Virus record (IMG/VR): IMGVR_UViG_3300044796_000384
Span: 1-49,521 of that record
Strand: one strand, 5' to 3'
DNA length: 49,521 bases
DNA from: a virus
The position numbers and the translations under genes are program-made. The notes beneath the pieces were generated by a model that saw nothing but the letters and a program-made list of their open reading frames with translations, was not told the origin of the DNA and did no database searches. Below, one piece after another: positions 34,694-43,800 of this stretch. Position 1 is the first letter of the stretch. Every line of letters begins with the position of its first letter.

Positions 34694-36094
34694 ATGCAAC
34701 AAGATATAATTATTATTACAGCTGCCGGCAGAAAAACTTGGCTTCGTGAAAAACTAACTCCATCTGCATGGATAAGAATGTTTGGCGAAGGAGTTATGGG
34801 AGGCTATAAAGAAAAAATGGAAGTCTTGCGCAGAGTTGATGATGCCATTTTTGAGTGGTTGAAAGATTTGCATAAGTTCTCAAAAGAAATGCGCCGTGCC
34901 GCAAAAGCTGCGCGATATATTGACGTTGCTATTCTTTTAAGTAAAATAAACGGCAGATTACAAGCTGTAAAAGATACAGCTCCAAGCGTAAAAAAATTGA
35001 CAGAAGAAGAGACTCTGCCTTTTGAGCTACATCACAAAGAGGAATTGCCAAGTGGGGCATTATTTGCAGATGATAGTGACGATGAAATGGTGTCTCAGGC
35101 TAATTTTTCCAATTGGATGGGAAAAACGGATTGGGGTCGTAACTGGATTGCAAAAAGATTAGAAAATCAAGTAAGAGCTGATAGGCGTAAGGCTGTAGAT
35201 GAACTTGTAACAAGAACTGAACAAGTTGTTTCAAACGTTCAAGCCAAGCTAGAAGAGCTTAGTAAAGCGCGCGCGGCTGGTAATATCGGTGCGTATGTTT
35301 CTGCTCTTAATGATATTTCACGCGAACAAGCAGCGTTCAAATCATTTTTTGAGCCAATATATAAGAAAAACCTGGAACCGTTGGTTCAAAAAGCAATGGA
35401 AGCCAAACAAGAAGCTGATAAACTTGAAAAGCAAAAAGCGGAAGAAGAAGCTGATACTAAAAGCCTTGTTGAAAAAACTGTTAAAGAAATGAATGAGCCT
35501 AAAACGCCTCAACATCAATCAGTTCAGAAAAATGTAACAAACGCTCCAAATGTAAAATTACCTGACGCCCCGCGACGAGTTAAAGGGCCAGGAGATTTAT
35601 TAAAGGCTCCAGAAGGTATTACTGCGCCAGATCCAATTGTTCCAGCTACAGTAGTTGATGAACCTATTATACCACCAGAAGGTCATAAGCCTGAAGCATT
35701 CGTTGGTCCTGGGCAAGTTGTTCACGATATTCCTGAACCAAATCCAAAAGCGTTTCAAACGGCAAAACCGTTCGAACAATCTCCTATTTATGAGCAACCG
35801 TGGGAGATTGATCAAGAGACATTAAAAACAAACGTTCCGCCTGTTAAAAAAATACGTAAAAGAGCACCGCCAGCACCAGAAGGTGCCGGTGCAACAGCAA
35901 GCTCTCACATTAAAAATATAATCTTAAAAACAAGTCATCAAGATTTTGTAAATGAGCTTGTAAAAGCGTCTAATTCTGATGATCCATATCTTTTAGCTTC
36001 TATGCTTATTAGGTATGCAGGTATGATTGAGGATGATGATTTAGAAAAAAGTTTGCAATTATTAGCAGTTGCAGAGGGCATCATAGATGCGTAA
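34694..36094 (+). CDS. Putative virion protein with coiled coil and Pro-rich region
   Basis: A 466-residue protein that I do not recognise. Residues 40-270 are long charged helices, including RADRRKAVDELVTRTEQVV and a Lys/Glu coiled coil. Residues 270-395 are Pro-rich and disordered. The last 60 residues form a helical end (DFVNELVKASNSDDPYLLAS, then LEKSLQLLAVAEGIID), loosely similar to the helical module seen at 44497-48070. AAAGGA precedes the ATG. It follows the portal gene and overlaps the next gene. A neck, adaptor or internal head protein is plausible. Confidence 0.55.
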   Translation: MQQDIIIITAAGRKTWLREKLTPSAWIRMFGEGVMGGYKEKMEVLRRVDDAIFEWLKDLHKFSKEMRRAAKAARYIDVAILLSKINGRLQAVKDTAPSVKKLTEEETLPFELHHKEELPSGALFADDSDDEMVSQANFSNWMGKTDWGRNWIAKRLENQVRADRRKAVDELVTRTEQVVSNVQAKLEELSKARAAGNIGAYVSALNDISREQAAFKSFFEPIYKKNLEPLVQKAMEAKQEADKLEKQKAEEEADTKSLVEKTVKEMNEPKTPQHQSVQKNVTNAPNVKLPDAPRRVKGPGDLLKAPEGITAPDPIVPATVVDEPIIPPEGHKPEAFVGPGQVVHDIPEPNPKAFQTAKPFEQSPIYEQPWEIDQETLKTNVPPVKKIRKRAPPAPEGAGATASSHIKNIILKTSHQDFVNELVKASNSDDPYLLASMLIRYAGMIEDDDLEKSLQLLAVAEGIIDA

Positions 36095-38123
36095 CAGTCA
36101 AATAATTCGTTTAGCGGCGTTAGAATTACAAACAATTGATAACAGCCAAGTTGTCAAGGTTGCTGGAATCGTGCGCCGTTTGAAGAATTGGTTTAAGCGC
36201 AAAACAGATTCGCAATATAAAGCGACAGTTGATGTGCTAAACGCAGACGCTGCAAAAATACAAGGCACATTGACTGCGCTTCATAGTGAGCTTAATAAGT
36301 TACAATCGGCAATCAATGACGGCGAATTAAGCGAATATAACATATCTCTTAATAATGTAAAAGAAATTGCTGCAAAATTATGGACTGAAATTAAACAAAC
36401 ATCTAATGATAGTAAAGATTATTATACCCTGCAAGATATGGAAGTGCCTGGATTTGAGGGCTGGTTTAAGAAGTTTTTGCCAAAAAGTTTTAGCGAAGAG
36501 GTAGATTTAGGCACAATTTACAATAAACCGTTAAAAGAAATTAAATGGTATAGCAATCTTGCCCCACAACAAATATCATTGCGGGACGGCGGCGCTAAAC
36601 AATATTTATTTTCCAAAACCAAAGAGGCTTTAATAGAAGGTCATTTTGCAACACCAGAAGAAGCTGATAAGCTATTATCTAATTCAGAAGACTTTATTAA
36701 GACATTTCAAGACGCTGTTGTAAATGGCGTTTTAATTATGGCAAATATTAAACGTCCATCCAAATCCGTGGAACGTAATTTGGGCGGTAGCACAGAAATG
36801 CAAATAACTACGGCGCCGTTTACCATACCGGGCTCGAATGTTATTATGCAGGCAAAAGTTGATTTAATTGATTTAAGCACAACCAAATCAATTAGAAATA
36901 AATTAAGCCTAAGAAGAACTCATTATGTTACAATATTAGGCAATAAAGCTGCATCAAAAAGAATTGAACAATTAAAAAAGATATCTTTTCAACAGGAAGC
37001 TGAATATAAAGTCACAAAATTAGACCCGGCAAAGTTTGCACAAGTTTTACGCGAAGGATACAAGAGAGTATTCGGATCTGATCCTACGCTTGAGGTTCTT
37101 GGTGCTGGGTGGGCTCAAGCTGTTTTAGAAGGCGGAAGACCTGGCGGTATTATCAATTTACCAAATAATAATATTGGAAACATTAAAGCGACTGATGATT
37201 GGATTAAATCCGGAAAATCATATTTTATTAAACCTACAACGGAGTTTTCAAACGCAGGAAAACAAGAAAATACTGTTCCTGCAAAATGGCGTTCATATGA
37301 TTTGCCAGAAGAAGGTGCGGCCGGATATTGGAAAGTTATTGGCAATACGCACAAAAACGCTATGGCCTGGATGGCAGCAGGAGACCCTAAAAGCGCAAGT
37401 ATTACGCTTGGTGTTGGCGGATATTATACTGCAAATATTCCAAGATATACATCAGGCGTAAGCAGCATATATAAAGAATTTTTGACAAAAATAGCTCCAA
37501 CTATGCCAGATCTAAAATCTGCTCCTGCTCCGGCACCTGGCCCAAAGCCTGAATTAAAAGATTGGCACGATGATTACTCTAAAGCAGAAAGAGAACAAAT
37601 ATTGGGTAAAAAACGATCATCATCGCCCGCTGTTGATGAAAAATTAAAAGATAATAAAGATCCTGATTTATCAAATATAGACTCTTTAATAAATACGCTA
37701 TATGCCGATGATTCTGGACCATTAGAAAAAATTGTGAAGCAAGCTATACTGCAAGAACGTTTGCCGATTAGTAAGATATTGATTGTAATTTCTTCTGATA
37801 CGGCATCATATGATGAAAAAATGCAATATGCTAAAACTGCTCGTCACATACTTAATAAGTTTATAGATTCTTCAACGTCTATACATTGTAATAATTATGA
37901 TAAAATAGAATTACAATGCTCTGTTTTAGGAACACCTTTAACAGTTGTTAAAGCCTCACAGGCTTTATGTGATTGCATTTCTGACGGAATGCTGCTTGCT
38001 AAGAATATAAATATACAATCTATGGCGGTACCGGGATTTATATCAAAATACGCCGAAATAGATGCAGAAAACCTATACAAAAAAGCACGAACATCGCGCT
38101 TTAATCAATTTCTGGAGAAATAA
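36087..38123 (+). CDS. Virion protein with glucosaminidase-like muralytic domain
   Basis: A 678-residue protein. Residues 1-300 are helical and of unknown function, with a basic segment near 30-42. Residues 320-480 resemble the glucosaminidase/FlgJ-type lysozyme superfamily: GAGWAQAVLEGGRPGG with the likely catalytic E348, the conserved NNNIGNIKATDDW (NN-xxGxK pattern), a Thr-Glu segment IKPTTEF and WRSYDLPEEGAAGYWKVI. A Pro-rich linker and a helical C-terminal domain follow. It would cleave peptidoglycan glycan strands during DNA entry or release. Its location among head and neck genes, without a holin nearby, favours a virion-associated lysin. The homology is moderate and not verified. Confidence 0.6.
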   Translation: MRNSQIIRLAALELQTIDNSQVVKVAGIVRRLKNWFKRKTDSQYKATVDVLNADAAKIQGTLTALHSELNKLQSAINDGELSEYNISLNNVKEIAAKLWTEIKQTSNDSKDYYTLQDMEVPGFEGWFKKFLPKSFSEEVDLGTIYNKPLKEIKWYSNLAPQQISLRDGGAKQYLFSKTKEALIEGHFATPEEADKLLSNSEDFIKTFQDAVVNGVLIMANIKRPSKSVERNLGGSTEMQITTAPFTIPGSNVIMQAKVDLIDLSTTKSIRNKLSLRRTHYVTILGNKAASKRIEQLKKISFQQEAEYKVTKLDPAKFAQVLREGYKRVFGSDPTLEVLGAGWAQAVLEGGRPGGIINLPNNNIGNIKATDDWIKSGKSYFIKPTTEFSNAGKQENTVPAKWRSYDLPEEGAAGYWKVIGNTHKNAMAWMAAGDPKSASITLGVGGYYTANIPRYTSGVSSIYKEFLTKIAPTMPDLKSAPAPAPGPKPELKDWHDDYSKAEREQILGKKRSSSPAVDEKLKDNKDPDLSNIDSLINTLYADDSGPLEKIVKQAILQERLPISKILIVISSDTASYDEKMQYAKTARHILNKFIDSSTSIHCNNYDKIELQCSVLGTPLTVVKASQALCDCISDGMLLAKNINIQSMAVPGFISKYAEIDAENLYKKARTSRFNQFLEK

Positions 38124-38419
38124 TGGAAACTTTTGTTTTGGCGATATTAAAATATCTTAAAGACCAAGAGGTTGAAATATATTGCGGTGATGAGGCCGAA
38201 ACACATTTATTAGCTGATACAAATCATATTAAAAAACACATTATAAGAGGAATAATAACAGCAGCGAGCGGCGATTGTTTGGTAGTTAAAGTCGTTAAAG
38301 GTGGCTCATCGGCAAATGTTTATGTAAACGGTTTTAGTATTAAAACGATTGTTCCGGTAAAAGATTCATTATTCATTATGGATATTTATGAAAATGAATT
38401 ACAGGGCAGGCGAAAATAA
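38123..38419 (+). CDS. Hypothetical protein, small beta fold
   Basis: A 98-residue protein with strands (EVEIYCGD, CLVVKVVKGG, ANVYVNGFSIKTIVPV, SLFIMDIY) suggesting a small beta barrel of the SH3/Sm type. No named family is recognised. GGAG is nine bases before its ATG, which overlaps the upstream stop (TAATG), and its own stop overlaps the next start, so it is one of a tight run of small genes between the lysin-like and phosphatase genes. Confidence 0.55.
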   Translation: METFVLAILKYLKDQEVEIYCGDEAETHLLADTNHIKKHIIRGIITAASGDCLVVKVVKGGSSANVYVNGFSIKTIVPVKDSLFIMDIYENELQGRRK

Positions 38420-38790
38420 TGATAAAAAACGCTTTTATCAGAAAATTACCAAACGGTAAATATAGAGTCGTTTCACATAAGGGCAAGAATCTTGGCACAT
38501 TTGATTCAAGAGCAAAAGCAAAAAAACATTTATCAGAAATCGAGTTTTTTAAGCACAAAGGTAAACAAAAAAGAAAAGCGTCATTTGTTGCTATAATTAG
38601 TAAATTAGCAAATGAAAAAGAAACAACAGATACTTTTTCTTCAGCAATAAGAGAATTAAGAAAAAAATCACCAGAAAAAGTAAAAGCTTTCTTAAAATCT
38701 TTCAAAGAGGCGTTTGATAACGCTGTTGATGATGACATTGATAATGCTGAAAATGCGGCATTATTAGAAGCAAAAATGAAAAACAAATGA
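38419..38790 (+). CDS. Hypothetical basic protein, phage small-domain type
   Basis: A 123-residue protein. The first 45 residues are basic with a beta-hairpin-helix pattern, IRKLPNGKYRVVSHKGKNLG then TFDSRAKAKKHLSEIEFFKH, which I recognise as a recurrent small phage domain of unknown function (the K-YRVxSxKGKxLG / AxKxLxxIExFK pattern). It may bind nucleic acid. The rest is helical with an acidic end (DNAVDDDIDNAENAALLEA). Its stop overlaps the next start. Confidence 0.55.
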   Translation: MIKNAFIRKLPNGKYRVVSHKGKNLGTFDSRAKAKKHLSEIEFFKHKGKQKRKASFVAIISKLANEKETTDTFSSAIRELRKKSPEKVKAFLKSFKEAFDNAVDDDIDNAENAALLEAKMKNK

Positions 38791-39095
38791 CGCCGAGAAT
38801 GTATAAGTTAGCAGCAGCTACGATTCAAATGGGATCTGCAAAAGATGCTGGTAAAGGTATTGCTGATATAGTTGTTTTTCTAATGGGTCGAATTAATCAA
38901 GAAAAAAGACGAGAAGCCATTATCAAATTAAGAACGAAAATCTGGAATCTCAATGAGAATGAAATATCATCAAAAAAGACTCCGCCATCGGCTTCTTACG
39001 GAACAGCTTTAACGTTCATCAAGACGATTCTGAATGGGCACAAACCTGATTACGTTAGAGCTGTGCTGTCTAATATAGTTCGTAATTTGTATTAA
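38787..39095 (+). CDS. Hypothetical protein, 102 aa
   Basis: A 102-residue basic helical protein with no recognised domain. The start ATG overlaps the previous stop (ATGA). Central residues (IADIVVFLMGRINQEKRREAI) are amphipathic and not long enough for a transmembrane helix. It lies between the small basic-domain gene and the phosphatase gene with nine bases before the latter. Function unknown. Confidence 0.5.
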   Translation: MTPRMYKLAAATIQMGSAKDAGKGIADIVVFLMGRINQEKRREAIIKLRTKIWNLNENEISSKKTPPSASYGTALTFIKTILNGHKPDYVRAVLSNIVRNLY

Positions 39096-39103
39096 GGAAC
39101 GAA

Positions 39104-39916
39104 ATGCCAGGATTTCCAAAAAACTTTAGACACGTAGCTGAACAAGTATATGCCGGAGGTATTCCTGACGCACATTTTTTGTCTTTTTTTAAGAATACGC
39201 TTGGCGGTAAAACCGTATTAAGTCTTGATGCTAAAGCCGGTGCAGATATAGATTTTGATGTTAAAAAACTAAGCATGAGTCATATAATAATTCCATTATC
39301 TTCAGCGAAAATGGATCTAAACGATGATACGAAATATATAATAAATGCGGCAAGAAATGGATTGTTTGATAATCAGCCTATTTATATTCATTGCGTTCAC
39401 GGTAGAGATCGAACCGGATTTGTAGTTGCTTTATATAGAGTTATAAAACAAAACTGGACATATAAACAAGCTATTGACGAAAGTGTTAAATATGGATATG
39501 GGCACGGAACATCTCCGGAAATGCGAAAATTATGGAAATATATATTGTCATTAGAAAATCTTGAACAAAAGATAATTGAAAATGATGATATGGGCAGTTT
39601 GGACGATGATATCGTCCAAACAATGCGAGATGATTTTTTAATGGGAAATGTTCCACCGGCATTTACTATGACTCAATCATTTGCGCCAGAAACTGATGTA
39701 AGAAGACAGATATCAACATATGAACCGCATAATAAATTAGATTTAACCGAATGTGATGATGATAAAATGATTTCAATTAAACGTAAATTACGTAAAAAAA
39801 TTATGGAAGATATTATGAATAATAATGATATTCCAATGGTTGGATGCATCAACGGTTTTGGTGCACCAAACTCTGCCGGGCCATCTGCTATGGCCGGCAG
39901 TTTTTCAATAATATAG
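39104..39916 (+). CDS. Tyrosine/dual-specificity phosphatase-like protein
   Basis: A 270-residue protein. Residues 1-150 form a cysteine phosphatase domain: the P-loop is HCVHGRDRTG with the nucleophile C97 and R103 (CX5R), preceded by the strand QPIYI and followed by the helix FVVALYRVI. A possible general acid lies in the region around D71-D75 (KMDLNDDT). The segment VYAGGIPDAHFL is a typical start of such domains. Residues 155-270 are unknown, with a Gly/Ala/Ser-rich end. It could dephosphorylate host or virion proteins, or phosphoinositide-like or nucleotide substrates. AAGGA precedes the ATG. A terminator hairpin lies inside the last codons. Confidence 0.75.
   Translation: MPGFPKNFRHVAEQVYAGGIPDAHFLSFFKNTLGGKTVLSLDAKAGADIDFDVKKLSMSHIIIPLSSAKMDLNDDTKYIINAARNGLFDNQPIYIHCVHGRDRTGFVVALYRVIKQNWTYKQAIDESVKYGYGHGTSPEMRKLWKYILSLENLEQKIIENDDMGSLDDDIVQTMRDDFLMGNVPPAFTMTQSFAPETDVRRQISTYEPHNKLDLTECDDDKMISIKRKLRKKIMEDIMNNNDIPMVGCINGFGAPNSAGPSAMAGSFSII
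39873..39905 (+). terminator. Intrinsic terminator inside the phosphatase 3' end
   Basis: CTGCCGGGCCA (39873-39883) pairs with TGGCCGGCAG (39891-39900) with one bulged G and the loop TCTGCTA, then TTTTT at 39901-39905. The hairpin encodes the last amino acids of the phosphatase gene, whose TAG stop is at 39914. It ends the small-gene transcript in the coding sequence. Confidence 0.75.
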
Positions 39917-39939
39917 CAATAATATATCATACTTAATAT

Positions 39940-40680
39940 ATGCTTTTTAAACTTGCCAGCGCCATAGAGATGTCTTTTGAGGTTCCAACATCTGAAAAAG
40001 AAACTGCTATGGCTGCGTCTGAAAGATTTGATTTTGTAATAAATGCTATAAATCAAGCAAAAGTGCATCTTGATATAATGTATAATCCGTTCAAGAAAAA
40101 CGAAAGTATCTCTACCGATGCTGTCATTGCTCATCGTGGTGTTATAAGTCGATATAAAAAACAAGTTAAAAAAAACTTTAATAAAGTAAAAGAGCTTTCA
40201 TTAAAATCAATCCAGCTATTAAATTATTTTTCAACAGATACTCATACGTTAGAAATAATAAATGCATTTAGAGACGCCGTGCAAGATTTAGAAAAACACG
40301 TTGTAGTTTTTATGGATATATTAGATGATTATAGATCGCCAGATTTTAGAAATAATATTCTATCTTCAATAGAAGGTGTAAAAAAATATTGTTCACAGGT
40401 TGAAAAATTGATTAAAGATAGAATTATTGATCATATAGATACTAATATTTTGGCAAGAAATTGGACGACAAGTGTTGGCGATCAGCTACATATTAAGATT
40501 CAAGATAAGATTCCTATGATTACAGAGTTATTTAATGAAAGACAAAATGCAATCAACGGCGTAACATCTCACGTAATGCCAAATATTGAAAAACGCCCAC
40601 AAACACTTAATCCGGGAAATACGCAAAGGTTTTTCGGCGCGACTGACGAAAGACAGTCAGATGGAACGGGAGAATATTAA
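39940..40680 (+). CDS. Hypothetical helical protein, 246 aa
   Basis: A 246-residue nearly all-helical protein, with long amphipathic helices and Lys/Asn/Ile richness. The final 50 residues are Pro/Gly-rich and disordered. No known motif. The start has no Shine-Dalgarno site but lies after a terminator and an AT-rich stretch, so it may have its own promoter. It directly abuts the next small gene. A head or neck structural protein is possible. Confidence 0.55.
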   Translation: MLFKLASAIEMSFEVPTSEKETAMAASERFDFVINAINQAKVHLDIMYNPFKKNESISTDAVIAHRGVISRYKKQVKKNFNKVKELSLKSIQLLNYFSTDTHTLEIINAFRDAVQDLEKHVVVFMDILDDYRSPDFRNNILSSIEGVKKYCSQVEKLIKDRIIDHIDTNILARNWTTSVGDQLHIKIQDKIPMITELFNERQNAINGVTSHVMPNIEKRPQTLNPGNTQRFFGATDERQSDGTGEY

Positions 40681-40848
40681 ATGAGTTTTACAAAACGCGG
40701 TGATGCAGAAATAATTGAAATTATCAAAGAATCCAAGCCTAATGATAAAGAAACGGCAGAAGCTTTAGACGCCGTTAAAAAAACTGTTATTAAAAATACA
40801 GAAGAAACTGGTAATAAAATTGGATTTAATATAGAATATTTGGAATAA
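40681..40848 (+). CDS. Small hypothetical gene, 55 aa
   Basis: A 55-codon frame with an ATG directly after the previous TAA and a TAA four bases before the protease/scaffold start. The product is charged and helical at first (MSFTKRGDAEIIEIIKESK, then DKETAEALDAVKKTVIKN) with a short beta-like end (NKIGFNIEYLE). It exactly occupies a gap, so it is likely a real gene. Function unknown. Confidence 0.55.
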   Translation: MSFTKRGDAEIIEIIKESKPNDKETAEALDAVKKTVIKNTEETGNKIGFNIEYLE

Positions 40849-40851
40849 TAT

Positions 40852-43800
40852 ATGACTTTAATAAAATTAGGCGAATCACTTGTAATCGATAATTCGGCAA
40901 TTCAGGCCGCAGATAGTGTTTTTGCCGATCAAGATATATTCAATAGATTTCAGAAAATCGCAACCGATCTGAAACAAATCGCTCCAAAAGCAAAAGATTT
41001 TCTTTATTTTAGCTGTATAATGATGACAGCTGCTGAAGCTTCATTATATGATGATGATGGTAAAATTAAAAAAGATTCGAGCGGTAGTCCGGTTGAGGCG
41101 CGATGGGAAAAAAAGGGAGAATCTTGGAAATGGATTTGTTCCGATGAAAGTATTAAACCTTACAAAAATGCAAACTCCGACATATTTCCTTCAAGCGAGC
41201 TAATAAAAGCATATAAAAAATGGATTGGTAAACCATTATGCTTAGATCATAAATCAAGTTCTGTTGATATGATTCGCGGTCTTATTCTTGATACATATTA
41301 TGATAGACCAAATAATAGAGTCGTAGCGCTGTGCGCTCTTGATAAGAAAAATTATCCAGATCTTGCTCGTAAAGTTGAGACAGGATATGCAACTTCTGTA
41401 TCTATGGGAACCGCCGTTGGACGCGCTATTTGTTCAGATTGCGGAAATGTTGCAAGAATCGAAAGTGAGTTTTGCCCGTGTATGCGTAATAGAAAATGCT
41501 ATGGTGAAATAAACGTAGACTTAAATCCAATTGAGCTGTCAATTGTAGTAAATGGCGCTGATCCGAAAGCAAAGATTCGTCATATTGTTGCAGCAGCTAA
41601 TAATCTCGCACAATATGTAGAGCTTAAAGAAGCAGAGCTTAATAAGCTCGGCTCTGTTGATACGGCAAAAACTAAAGAAATTGAAGATGGATTAGATGAA
41701 GCCATCAAAAAACTAGAAGCTCTTAAACAAGAAGTAAAAGAGCTTAATGAGCGCTCTTCGTCTGAAGGGCCAAAAGAAACGCAAGACGCACAAGATGCAG
41801 ATGTCACCAAAACGGCATCTCATAACACTGATATTTCATCAGATAATGTGCTTGGTGATATTTTTAACAAACTTGAAAATCTTACAAATAAAGTAAATAA
41901 GCTTTCAATGATACATAATGAGGATAAAAAAATGGCAACTAAAAAAGAAGGTTATTTCCAAGGTGGTGGCGGTGTCAATGAACCGACTCCGGGCAAACCA
42001 AAATACGAAAAAGAAGACGAAGATTCAATTCGTGATAAAGAAGACAAACAAATGGTTGGTCAAATGGATACCGGCCCTGTAGATGGTATGCATCCTGGAT
42101 ACGAAAGCTTTGGCGAATCAGAAGAAGCTCGTAAAAAGAGACTGCTACGTTTAGCTTCTGAGCAAGAAGCGCGTCAATTACGTCGTCAAGCTGCTCTTGA
42201 AAAAGCCCAAGAAAAGTTCGCTCCTCGTAAAGAAGGATATTTTATGGGCGGTGGTGGCGTTAATGAACCTACCCCTGGTAAACCAAAATATGAAAAAGAA
42301 GACGAAGATTCAATTCGTGACGAAGAAGATAAGCAAATGGTTGGCGCTCCTCCTTTCCCAGGCGTTGGTAAAGTTGACGGATTATACAGCGACGATCTTA
42401 AAACAAAAGAAAAACTTTTGCGCGCTAAATTGACCGCTAAGTTCCTTGAAGCTGCTGGTTCAGACGAATCAACAAATCGTGCTGAAAGTCGTTGGCAGGT
42501 ATATGCTGATAAGAAACTTATTCTTTCCGCGTCAGTTGGTGACATTGCTGGTGGAAAAGTTGAAGCTCTATATGATACCATTCATAGTCACGACTTCGGC
42601 AAAAAACTTCTAACAAAGATTCGTTCAGAAGGTCTCGATAAAGTTAAGAACGGCCTAATGAAAAATGCGGCTGACCCTGCGACAGGCGGCGCCCCAATGG
42701 CTCCTGCTGTTGCTGGCTCTGCTGGTCCTGCCCCGGATATGGGTATGGACGCCGCCCCTGATGCTGCGCCGGTTGATAAAGGCGGCACTGGTGATAAAAA
42801 AGATACAGTTCCAGAACTATTAGACGTTCTAGATAATACGGCGGCTGATCTTCGTAAAGGCATTGATGTACTAACTAATAAATCGGATAATGAATTATCT
42901 GGCGGATTTGAAGGACTTGCCGGTGGTGAAATGCCTCCTGCTACAGCGTCTCTTGTTGTTATGCAGAAGAAACTTGGTAAAGCGCTTCTTATCGGAATGA
43001 AACAAGCTTCTAAAGATTTGAGCGAGCACGTTGAAGAACTTAAAATGGCTCAACATATTAGAAGTAACGGCAAAAAGATTAAAAAGTCCGATGAAGCGTA
43101 TGTTAGTCAGCTAATTAAAGATGCGTGTGATGATGCGAAATCAACAGTTGCTGATTGTTATAAACTAATGGGCGCATTTGTTAAATATGCTCACGGCACA
43201 GAAACTTTGATTAAAAAAGCCAAACAACACGCGATGCTATCAAAAACATCACAACTTGGTGTTCCAGGTGGTTCTTTATTCCCAGATTCAACAAAGAAAA
43301 TGCCAGCCAGTATGACAGGGCCGGTTGGTGGTGTTAAAAAAGACCCATCAAAAATGACCATGGATGAGCTAACCAAACAACGCGGTGCAACTCCCGGAAG
43401 AGATAAAGCTCTAACCGGAGTTCCATCAGGCGCTCCTGCGACTGCTCCTGCGGCTGGTTCTGGTGTTGGTTCTCCTGTAGATATCAGCGGCGACACTATT
43501 CCTCAAACTATGCCAGGCGAACGCGGCAGTATGGCCGATGACTCGTGCATGGCTGATGACAAAAATGATGTCGTTGAAATGAAGCAAGATGGAACGATGA
43601 CCGCCTCAACACCTTCTGATGTTGATGCTATGATGAAAGCAAAGAAAGCAGAATCATTTGATTTAACCACAAAAGAAGGTCGTACAATGTATCGCACAAA
43701 ATTAGCTGATAAAGGTCTAGTCTTCAGTGACATGTTGGGCAAAGCCCATAAAGGTGGAGTTACTACACAACTTGATGTAAAGCCAACAGGCGATCTTGCT

